From the NCBI GenBank assembly GCA_030998225.1, contig JAPYXD010000753.1, positions 1,612,001 to 1,676,000 on the forward strand: a stretch of DNA of 64,000 nucleotides, in the 5' to 3' direction. Of this stretch, positions 55,374 through 64,000 are shown one piece after another (position 1 is the stretch's first letter; each line of letters opens with the position of its first letter). The notes under the pieces are model-generated. The model saw nothing but the letters and a program-made list of their open reading frames with translations, ran no database searches and had not been told where the DNA came from. The DNA is from Diplolepis rosae (lineage: Eukaryota > Arthropoda > Insecta > Hymenoptera > Diplolepididae). The position numbers and the translations under genes are program-made.

Positions 55374-58300
55374 ATGGAGTTGTCTTTCGTTGTCCTTCTT
55401 TTTGTTGCTAGTAGCAATGCTTTTTTGCCGGAAGGTACTTTAATGATATAATTTACAATATAAATTTGTATTACTTCAAAAAATTCAAATCATAGTTTCA
55501 AAACCCACTTGTATTTTATATGAATTAATTTTAAAAAATTAATTTCATTCAAGTATCTAACTTTTAAATAAATATTTTCTTCCTTTTTCGTGAGATTTTT
55601 TACTCAAGACAACTTTTTTCCAGTTTAATATTACTAAACGATATATTTTTGAAGAATTTTTTGAAAAAGTTCCATTGGAATATTTTTAGTTGCTTCAATA
55701 TTCTTTAAGGTAGATTCAAAGTCAGTTTAAAGTGAAGTCCAAAAATTAAAGTGGATGGAAGTTTACTTGAAGAAAATTAAAGCCAATGTGTTAGATTATT
55801 AAAAATTTTTAACTGTAGGCCAGTTTTTGTTTAGTTTTTTGTAGATAATATGCTCTTCCTATGTTTGTGATGAAGTGAAGAAATTTGATGTCTTATAAAC
55901 TTTAAATTATCAGTTCTTTCAAATTTAGATAAATTTACTAGATTGGATGAAAATTGTATGCCATTTTTTTATAGATAGTTACTATGATGACATTTTTAGT
56001 AACTACCACTCACCTTCATTCTCCAAACGGACAATGGATAGAATCGGAGCAGAAATATTTGAAGTACCTTTCATAGTAAGAAACATTTTATCACATATAA
56101 AAATATTTTTATAAAGTAAATTTGGTATTAATTTATTGTTATCTATGAACTTTAGGCAGTCATCTATGCAGACGATTCATTTGTCAATTATCCATTTAGT
56201 ACAGGGGTAATAATTTCAGATTATTGGGTTTTGACAACAGCAAAGCCTCTCTATATTCAGTAAGTAAAACAAATTAATAATTCACACCCAATTTATCTAT
56301 AAATTTTCGAAATTTATAAATCTTCATTATTTTGCATTTTGTATATTTTTATGAACTCTCTAAATCTGAATCAGTCAAAATCTACTGATTACCAATGGAA
56401 TTTATCTGATTTAAATAGTTAAAAAGAGGTTACTGAGAATCAGTCAAATTCCACTAATTACATCAGTGAAAATTAACCGATTTAAGGGTAGAAAATATTT
56501 TTCACTAGTGAATCAATGAAAATGAACTGATTTAACATTGAAAAATATCCTTTTCACTGATAAATCAGTGAAAAGGCAAATCGCTGATCCAATCAGTGGA
56601 AATTTTACTGATTCAGATTTAGAGTGAATCCAAATAATATTTCAGATTATTTGAACGACTAATACTGTAAAACTTTCCTAATCCTGTATAGAAATCCCTT
56701 GACTTGAACCCTTGCCTGGCCTGGGCCTGGTATCAGCCATGAATGCATTTATGCAAAAGTTTTATTTGTTTGAGTTTATAAAAAAAATCTACTTTCTGTC
56801 CGCCGTACACTGAAAGTGAGCTTTGTCGGTCTCGTTTTGCGTGCGGAAGGTTGATTTTCCCGTACTAGTGCGGTAAAATTTTAATTGCGCGGAAAAGTAA
56901 AAAAAACTTAAAATTTTACCGCACTAGTGCGGGAAAATCAACTATCCGCACATAAAATGACATCGACTCGGCTAACTTTCGGTATATAGTGAACAAAGAA
57001 TATCGTTCGTATTACGTGCGGAACTTATTTTACGCAAAAGCGAGTTAATATACGCCTTTTCGCACTTGATACGAAATTTACTATTTTGTCTACCGTACAC
57101 TGAAAGTTAGCCTTGTCGAAGATGCTTAGCGTGCGGAAGGTTGACTTTCCCGTACTAGTGCGTTAAAATTTTAAGTGTGCGGAAAATTGAAAAAAACTTA
57201 ATATTTTACCGCACTTGTGCGGGAAAATCAACTTTCCGCACAGAAAACGACACCGATTCAGCTAACTTTTGGTATACAGCGAACAAAAAATATCGTTCGT
57301 ATCACGTGCGGAACGTATTTTAACGCAAAAGCGAGTCGCAACGAGGGCCAAAGCGACTCGCTTTTGCGTTAAAATACGCCTTTCCGCACTTGATACGAAA
57401 TATACTATTTTATCCGCTATGCACCGTGAGTTAGTCTTGTGGGTGTCGTTTTGCGTGCGGAAGGTTGATTTTCCCGTACTAGTGCGTTAAAATTTTAAGT
57501 GTGCGGAAAATTAAAACATACTTAATATTTTCCCGCACTAGTGCGGGAAAATCAACTTTCCGCACATAAAATTACATCGACTCAGCTAACTTTAAAAAAA
57601 TTTCGTTCGTATCTCTTTTAAATTTAAATCTCTATGATCAAATTTGCAGAAAAGGTAAAATGATGAGGGTTTTGACAGGAATGAGTAACGTTTTTCGAAT
57701 CAGGGAACTTCCGTTTAACCCAGTAGAGAGGTATATAGTACATCATGAGTACACCCCTGATGAAGTATATAATGACATCGCAGTCGTAAAGGTAAGTTTC
57801 GAATTTTCATTGATAGAAAAATCTTCCTCTCAAGACGAGAGTAACAAAAAATTTATTTTTAGGTTCAAAACAGATTTACATACGGTAACACACGAGACGA
57901 AGTCCAAATTATGTTACCAGGTGCTTTGGAAAGTTATCAAACTTTAAACTATGACAAAGTAAATATTACGGTTTATGGGTTCGGAGGCAAAGTGAGTTTT
58001 TTTACCTTTAGTTCTATTATTTTATTTAAAATGATATAAAAATTATAATGTGTAATTTTCAATACTGACGACCCGGCCAGTGCAGAGCCAGGTCTTGGCT
58101 ACAAATCTTTGGCGAATAATGAGTCTTATATAACTTGATTTCCTGATTAATATTTAAGACAAGTACTATCAAACTTGGCTCAATATTTCTACGACTATTT
58201 TGCCAGTAGTGGACCAATATTTACAATCTCGAACTGGCCCGGTATTGGAAGCCAAATATTGCGAAGCCTGCAATTATTTCTAGACTTTTAAAATATTTGT

Positions 58301-58774
58301 CAAGCTATGAAAATATTGACAGCCAATACTGAGCCAGTATCCAGCCAATATTGTATTATAATTATGATAATTTTTACTAATATTCATAATGTAATTATTA
58401 TTATTAAATGTGTAAATTCGTAATAGACATATCAAGACCTAATTGCACTATTGTTCAATTTCCAAGGGATTTTAATTCATAATTTAATTTCCAATTTTGT
58501 GCAGGATCAAGAATCAAGAGGAATTCTAAAAAAATCTGTCATACCAGTAAATAGTAAAGTTGTCGATTTCCAGCAAGATCTTTTTATAGCTGCACACGGA
58601 AGTGTTAGAAGTTGCTATGGAGATTCCGGAAGTCCTGGACTCGTAGATGGAAAATTAGTTGGACTTTTGATTGTCCAAAATGGTTGTGAAAATAGAAATT
58701 ATCCGAATATATTTACAGGTGTAATGCACTATTACGAATGGATAATGAATGCTATAAGATCTGAATATTTTTAG
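55374..58774 (+). CDS. serine protease homolog (chymotrypsin fold), probably inactive
   Basis: Exons: 55,374-55,434, 55,975-56,075, 56,156-56,259, 57,650-57,791, 57,863-57,991 and 58,505-58,774. All introns are GT-AG and in frame, giving 268 aa, normal for the S1 family. Residues 1-16 are a signal peptide (MELSFVVLLFVASSNA), so the protein is extracellular. Fold landmarks: EVPFIAVIYAD (51-60), STGVIISDYWVLTTAKP (69-85), YNDIAVVK (129-136), VTVYGFGGK-like ITVYGFGGK (exon 5 end), SCYGDSGSP (215-223), NGCENRNYPNIFTGV. Asp131 and Ser220 match Asp102 and Ser195, but Lys84 replaces the catalytic His57. The IVGG activation site and the Cys42-Cys58 and Cys168-Cys182 pairs are also gone; only Cys216-Cys240 remains. 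Such homologs act as binding or regulatory proteins in insect haemolymph, gut or venom; which applies here cannot be told. Intron 3 holds two repeats. Confidence 0.92.
56354..56627. mobile_element. CTCTCTAAATC MITE, copy 10, in a protease-homolog intron
   Basis: CTCTCTAAATCTGAATCAG at 56,356 and GATTTAGAG at 56,624; the outer bases are slightly decayed (AA and TGAAT instead of TA). In intron 3 of the protease homolog. Confidence 0.82.
56795..57620. repeat. three tandem palindromic TTTTCCGCAC units in an intron
   Basis: CCGTACACTGAAAGT marks units at 56,803 and 57,093, and a variant unit starts near 57,413. Each has GTGCGGAAGGTTGATTTTCCC and CACTAGTGCGGGAAAATCAAC in inverted arrangement. Unit 2 includes a perfect 25-bp inverted repeat, 57,314-57,338 against 57,354-57,378, with a 15-nt loop. 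Frames here are artefacts. Same family as 52,766-52,960. Confidence 0.85.
58065..58350. repeat. CCAGTACTGG/CCAATATTGG-rich insert in intron 5
   Basis: GACCCGGCCAGTGCAGAGCCAGG, then CCAGTAGTGGACCAATATT, GGCCCGGTATTGG and GAGCCAGTATCCAGCCAATATTG. A short motif-dense repeat within an intron of the protease homolog. Confidence 0.5.
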
Positions 58775-58787
58775 AATTGCAGCAAAT

Positions 58788-58793
58788 AATAAA
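58788..58793 (+). other. poly(A) signal of the protease homolog
   Basis: AATAAA 14 nt after the stop codon at 58,774, in a short AT-rich 3' UTR. Confidence 0.65.
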
Positions 58794-58819
58794 AAAACAA
58801 ATTATACATTATTGTATTT

Positions 58820-59010
58820 TTGACCTGGTACTGGCATTCCATACCTGCCAATATTGACCCAGTATCATATTAACCGGAAATTTCTCCTTGCGATATTGAT
58901 TTGTATTGTTAGATATAACACCCATAAAAAAAGTATATTAATTAATACTCACTAAAAAGTTTGTAGGACTACAAGAAAGCCCAATACTGGGCCAGGACTG
59001 GACCAATATT
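58820..59010. repeat. ACTGGCCAATATTGG-rich patch
   Basis: CTGGTACTGGCATTCC, CCAATATTGACCCAGTATC, then CCAATACTGGGCCAGGACTGG and CCAATATTGG. Same word class as intron 5 of the protease homolog. Confidence 0.5.
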
Positions 59011-59800
59011 GGACTAAAATTCGTCCCGAAATTCATCTTTCATCGACAATTGCTCAATTCTTTTAAAGTCCCTAAAAATGTATAGTTATTAAATTTACCT
59101 AAAAAGTCATAAAATGGATAAAAATTAAGATCAATTAATAGATTATATCCATTCATGCATAACAACTTTGAGAGTTGGCGGCGGCACTAAAGGTTGAAGA
59201 GAGCGTTCAATTTTCATGAAGTTTTTTTCCTTTAAATTTTTAAGTTATGTTCATATTCGACGTCAAATATTGACCATACACTTGTCATTATATCCAGAAA
59301 TATTCTTGAAATATTGAAAAGAGAACGAATTTCTGTAAAATGTGATTTCGCTGTATTATAAAAGTAAGATACAATAAAATAATACGAATAACTAGCTTTA
59401 AGGCTTTCACACTTCCCCTTCTTAAACACACTTACAAATGGAAGAATTCAAGATTGGTCCCGAAAGCGATTCTCCCAAACGATTCACCTTCGTTTGCGAA
59501 GGATGATCAACCGTATAAGAAAAAAAAATAAAACAGGAAAAGAAGCGCCAGAAGCGCAAGTTTTTTTTGTCAGTCTTTCTATTTAAAGGGCTGCCTAGGC
59601 CGCGTGGGAGATGATTCTTTGGAATGTTGTTAGCACTGCAGAAAAGGTGCACCTTGCATGGGAAAGAAGCGCCAACATAAAGGAAATAAAAATTGTTCAA
59701 AATATTTAGAAATACAAAATTACAAAATAAATGATCAACTCGAATAGTAAATCATTACTATTTTTTATCTTTTAAAGTATAATAAAATTATAACCGATCT
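59011..59800. other. no gene recognised
   Basis: Frames of 65 and 92 codons on the minus strand (59,429-59,232 and 59,700-59,422) have no recognised domain. 59,410-59,660 is GC-richer. Confidence 0.3.
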
Positions 59801-59804
59801 GCTG

Positions 59805-60140
59805 CAGTATTACAAACCAGGCCCAAACCTGGCAAACCCTGTCCCAACATAAAACGGTCAACCAGGCCTGTGCTCTCTCCAACAGATAAACCGTCGAAAC
59901 GCCAACTTCCGGATTTCCAATCTGCCTAAACGGGCATAGACCCGGCCTCGAGATTCATGCCAGGTTTGCTTATCCAGGCCATGACCAAATTTTCGCATGG
60001 CATTAAATAAATACAATAAACTTTGATAGTATTTCTATAAATTGATAGTGCCATTTTCCAGATTTTTAATCTACCCGACCAGGTTCAGGTCTGGTTTTGT
60101 ATATCATGCCAGATCAGGGCCAAGTCAGGTAATTTATAAA
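59805..60140. repeat. CAGGCC/CCAGGTT-rich repeat
   Basis: CCAGGCCCAAACCTGGCAAACC, CCAGGCCTG, CATGCCAGGTTTGC, CCAGGCCATGACC, ACCAGGTTCAGGTCTGG and ATGCCAGATCAGGGCCAAG fill the segment. It ends near ATTTTCGCATGG and AATTTATAAAA. GGCC-type class. Confidence 0.5.
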
Positions 60141-60930
60141 ATAATTTCACCAAGTTAAAAAAAAAGTTCTAAGGTTATGTTCACATTAAGAATAGGTACC
60201 CATCTATCCCTTCACCTATCTCGACCTTTTTCTCTCTTAACGAGTTCGCACAATTTAAAATGAAAAATAAAAATAAAAAAGAAGGAAAGGAATACAGAGT
60301 CTCGTGAGTCCGTCAAGACAACGGAATGACTCAGACAGTAATAAAACGGACTCAACAAGCGTAAGAGAAGGCACGGGCCATGGGAAAAGGCCAACAGATT
60401 CATTGACTCTGGCCCAAGTTAGCGCGAATGGTCACATTGTCCATTAAGCTTCGGCTGATATGCGTTTGTTTTATAACTCTTGAACAAATCGTTTCCCTCC
60501 TCTGTTCCACCCTCACTATCCTGGATCTTCCTCTTTCCCCCTCCATGAGAGAAGTAAGTAGTTACGACTTATTTTCAGCGATTACTCACCGTTGTTTGGT
60601 TACAGTCAAATACTGTAGCAGATACGATTCTGCCCCTTGATAACAATTAGCAGAAGCCCGACAAGCATTTTATTACTGACTGGCAAAGCTCTTACTAATA
60701 AAGAACATACATATATACATATAGTTAAAACGTAGTTAAAGTTTATCGCACTCGCCCAATTTATGATGTATAATTAATGAATACGTTGGTGAGTGTAATC
60801 ATAGTTATGTATGATGGAAGATCCAAAATTTAGGTTATTTAAGCATCATATGTGCAGAGAAAATTTGATTAATAATGATTAATTTTTCTTAGATTAATGA
60901 TCTTCAGTTTATGATGAAATAATGAATCTT
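60141..60930. other. unassigned
   Basis: 60,200-60,660 is more complex and GC-richer, with opposite-strand frames of 63 and 70 codons. No recognisable protein. Confidence 0.3.
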
Positions 60931-60934
60931 ATTT

Positions 60935-63900
60935 TTATTCATAATTGTTACTCTTGAATTATACTCGAGGGGCGGAAAGTTGATGAAATAATGAGAATCG
61001 GCATGGAGACGAAGTCCGCTTTAGCCTGGACGCGAACCACAATCGATTTCAAATGTCGATAACTGTAGGAATATATAGGAATCTTCGAGAAATTGCTTTT
61101 TTGAAGATCAGTAGGGCACAAAAATAACTATTATTTTTAAATTATACTCGAGTGTGAGAAAGTTGATAAAATAATGAGAATCAGCATGGATGCGAAGTCC
61201 GTTTTAGCCTGGACGCGAACCATAATCGATTTCAAATGTCGATAACTGTAGGAAATATATAGGAATCTTCGTGAAATTGCTTTCTTGAAGATCAGGAGGG
61301 CAAAAAATAATTATTACACTTAAATTATACTCGAAGGTAAGAAAGTTGATAAAATAATGAGAATCAGCTTGAAGACGAACCCCGCTTTAGCCTGGACGCG
61401 AACCATAATCGATTTCGAATGTCGATAACTGTAGGAAATATATAGGAATCTTCGTGAAATTGCTTTCTTGAAGATCAGGAGGGCAAAAAATAATTTTTAC
61501 TCTTCAATTATACTCGACGGTAAGAAAGTTGATGAAATAATGAGAATCTGCATGTAGACGAAGTCCGCTTTAGCCTGGACGCGAACCATAATCGATTTCG
61601 AATGTCGATAACTGTAGGAAATATATAGGAATCTTCGTGAAATTGCTTTCTTGAACATCAGGAGGGCAAAAAATAATTATTACACTTGAATTATACTCGA
61701 AGGTAAGAAAGTTGATGAAATAATGAGAATCGGCATGGAGACGAAGTCCGCTTTTGCCTAGACGCGAACCATAATCGATTTCAAATGTCGATAACTGTAG
61801 GAAATATATAGGAATCTTCGTGAAATTGCTTTCTTGAAGATCAGGAGGGCAAAAAATAATTATTACACTTGAATTATACTCGAAGGTAAGAAAGTTGATG
61901 AAATAATGAGAATCGGCATGGAGACGAAGTCCGCTTTTGCCTAGACGCGAACCACAATCGATTTCAAATGTCGATAACTGTAGGAATATATAGGAATCTT
62001 CGAGAAATTGCTTTTTTGAAGATCAGTAGGGCACAAAAATAACTATTATTTTTAAATTATACTCGAGTGTGAGAAAGTTGATAAAATAATGAGAATCAGC
62101 ATGGATGCGAAGTCCGTTTTAGCCTGGACGCGAACCATAATCGATTTCGAATGTCGATAACTGTAGGAAATATATAGGAATCTTCGTGAAATTGCTTTCT
62201 TGAAGATCAGGAGGGCAAAAAATAATTATTACACTTAAATTATACTCGAAGGTAAGAAAGTTGATAAAATAATGAGAATCAGCATGGAGACGAAGTCCGC
62301 TTCAGCCTGGACGCGAACCATAATCGATTTCAAATGTCGATAACAGTAGGAAATATATAGGAATCTTCGTGAAATTGCTTTCTTGAACATCAGGGGGGAA
62401 AAAATAATTATTACACTTGAATTATACTCGAAGGTAAGAAAGTTGATGAAATAATGAGAATCGGCATGGAGACGAAGTCCGCTTTAGCCTAGACGCGAAC
62501 CACAATCGATTTCAAATGTCGATAACTGTAGGAATATATAGGAATCTTCGAGAAATTGCTTTTTGAAGATCAGTAGGGCACAAAAATAACTATTATTTTT
62601 AAATTATACTCGAGTGTGAGAAAGTTGATAAAATAATGAGAATCAGCATGGAGACGAACCCTGCTTTAGCCTGGACGCGAACCATAATCGATTTCAAATG
62701 TCGATAACTGTAGGAAATATATAGGAATCTTCGTGAAATTGCTTTCTTGAACATCAGGGGGGCAAAAAATAATTATTACACTTGAATTATACTCGAGTGT
62801 AAGAAAGTTGATAAAATAATGACAATCAGCATGGAGACGAAGTCCGCTTCAGCCTGGACGCGAACCATAATCGATTTCAAATGTCGATAACTGTAGGAAA
62901 TATATAGGAATCTTCGTGAAATTGCTTTCTTGAAGATCAGGAGGGCAAAAAATAATTATTACACTTAAATTATACTCGAAGGTAAGAAAGTTGATAAAAT
63001 AATGAGAATCAGCTTGAAGACGAACCCCGCTTTAGCCTGGACGCGAACCATAATCGATTTCGAATGTCGATAACTGTAGGAAATATATAGGAATCTTCGT
63101 GAAATTGCTTTCTTGAACATCAGGAGGGCAAAAAATAATTATTACACTTGAATTATACTCGAGTGTGAGAAAGTTGATAAAATAATGAGAATCAGCATGG
63201 ATGCGAAGTCCGTTTTAGCCTGGACGCGAACCATAATCGATTTCAAATGTCGATAACTGTAGGAAATATATAGGAATCTTCGTGAAATTGCTTTCTTGAA
63301 GATCAGGAGGGCAAAAAATAATTATTACACTTAAATTATACTCGAAGGTAAGAAAGTTGATAAAATAATGAGAATCAGCTTGAAGACGAACCCCGCTTTA
63401 GCCTGGACGCGAACCATAATCGATTTCGAATGTCGATAACTGTAGGAAATATATAGGAATCTTCGTGAAATTGCTTTCTTGAAGATCAGGAGGGCAAAAA
63501 AATAACTATTATTCTTACTTTCTAAATCTGAATCAGTGAACGGCTACTGATTCGCAGTAATTATTCACTGATGGCAGCAGCTATAAGTCTTTCACTGAGA
63601 ATCAGTGAAATTCGACAGTTGAATCAGTGAAAAATGACTGATGAATCAGTGAAATAGATTGAACTCACTTATTGAATCAATGAAAGCTTCAGGTCGGAGT
63701 AATAAAACCAGCAATATATTTCAACGATCGATGAATTCGTTTATTTTAGGCTAAACAACACTAAAACGAAATTACGTAATTATTAATATTTTTAAGGGAC
63801 GATAAATCAGTAAAGTGTAGATGAAAGTTTTGAATTCGCGAATTCAAAAGTTATGTTCACGTGACGCGATCATTGATTCCTCAGTGAAATCAAAGCAGGG

Positions 63901-64000
63901 CAGTGATACATCAGTTGATATATTTTCACTGATATAATCAGTGACTATTTCACTGATTCAGGTTTAGAGAGTAAATTATACTCGAGTGTGAGAAAGTTGA
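60935..64000. repeat. 183-bp satellite array, continues past the window
   Basis: ATACTCGA recurs at 60,961, 61,144, 61,327, 61,510, 61,693, 61,876, 62,059, 62,242, 62,424, 62,606, 62,789, 62,972, 63,155, 63,338 and 63,978 (period 183, twice 182). Monomers contain AAAGTTGATRAAATAATGAG, GCCTGGACGCGAACCA, TCGATTTCRAATGTCGATAACTG and AGGAATCTTCG. Several sequence types are intermixed. One MITE interrupts the array at 63,516-63,973. Confidence 0.96.
63516..63973. mobile_element. CTCTCTAAATC MITE, copy 11, inside the satellite
   Basis: TA+CTTTCTAAATCTGAATCAG at 63,516 and GGTTTAGAGAG+TA at 63,973. It splits a satellite monomer between ..ATTATTCT and AATTATACTCGAG. Intact monomers have one TA there, so TA was duplicated on insertion. 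The interior is longer and more diverged than other copies. Confidence 0.88.

Noticed and set aside
57269..57490. 73-codon plus-strand frame in an intron
   Set aside because: It lies wholly in a palindromic tandem repeat within intron 3 of the protease homolog.
60935..64000. CRISPR-like regular array
   Set aside because: The whole 183-bp monomer is conserved with no unique spacers. This is a eukaryotic satellite, not repeat-spacer DNA.

Overview
This window looks like intergenic and intronic DNA from a large, repeat-rich insect genome. The genes have GT-AG introns. They include an insect-type gustatory receptor, a trypsin-fold protease homolog with a signal peptide, and a THAP-domain relic. 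There are no bacterial operons or ribosome-binding sites. The gene set and the AT-rich, MITE-laden background suggest Hymenoptera, perhaps a wasp with an expanded genome, but the order cannot be proven from this sequence.

Three multi-exon genes can be reconstructed, all in the right half. A gustatory receptor (minus strand, 45,082 to 39,289, 3 exons, 362 aa) has a 4.6-kb first intron filled with transposable elements. A homolog of the secreted protein family C16orf89/UPF0764 (minus strand, 53,467 to 50,692, 6 exons, 299 aa) is complete, with every junction GT-AG and in frame. A chymotrypsin-like serine protease homolog (plus strand, 55,374 to 58,774, 6 exons, 268 aa) keeps Asp102 and Ser195 but has Lys in place of His57, so it is probably a pseudoprotease. 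The last two genes are divergent and 1.9 kb apart. The left half has only gene relics: a THAP-domain remnant (7.0-7.8 kb) and an orphan first exon (6.5 kb).

Repeats fill nearly everything else. 1-2.2 kb: 18-bp minisatellite with a 685-bp higher-order repeat. 3.2-4.4, 8.0-9.6, 10.1-10.5, 11.5-12.4 and 36.0-36.3 kb: blocks dense in CAGTACTG. 5.1-6.05 kb: a TIR element. 15.4-16.3 and 19.7-20.4 kb: degenerate ~160-bp repeats. 17.3-18.9 kb: 570-bp triplicate. 21.2-24.1 kb: ~390-bp array with an inverted copy. 27.0-28.8 kb: foldback element carrying a 120-bp array. 29.5-31.1 kb: 162/324-bp array. 31.6-35.1 kb: 296-bp and ~405-bp arrays. 38.5-39.1 kb: intact foldback. 39.6-41.8 kb: 2.2-kb element with 0.62-kb terminal inverted repeats. 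42.1-44.0 kb: MITEs, three of them in a 394-bp tandem. 45.4-46.1 kb: CTAG-rich element. 47.0-50.4 kb: 312-bp satellite. 60.9-64.0 kb: 183-bp satellite running off the window.

The most unusual theme is that many distinct repeat families here have interiors made almost entirely of one short, family-specific, self-complementary word (GACGTC, CAGTACTG, TCACTGA/TCAGTGA, GTTAC/GTAAC, CTAG, ATATCTAGATAT). Several of these have turned into tandem arrays. One TA-flanked MITE family has about eleven copies here. One copy sits inside the 183-bp satellite, whose intact monomers show the empty site.
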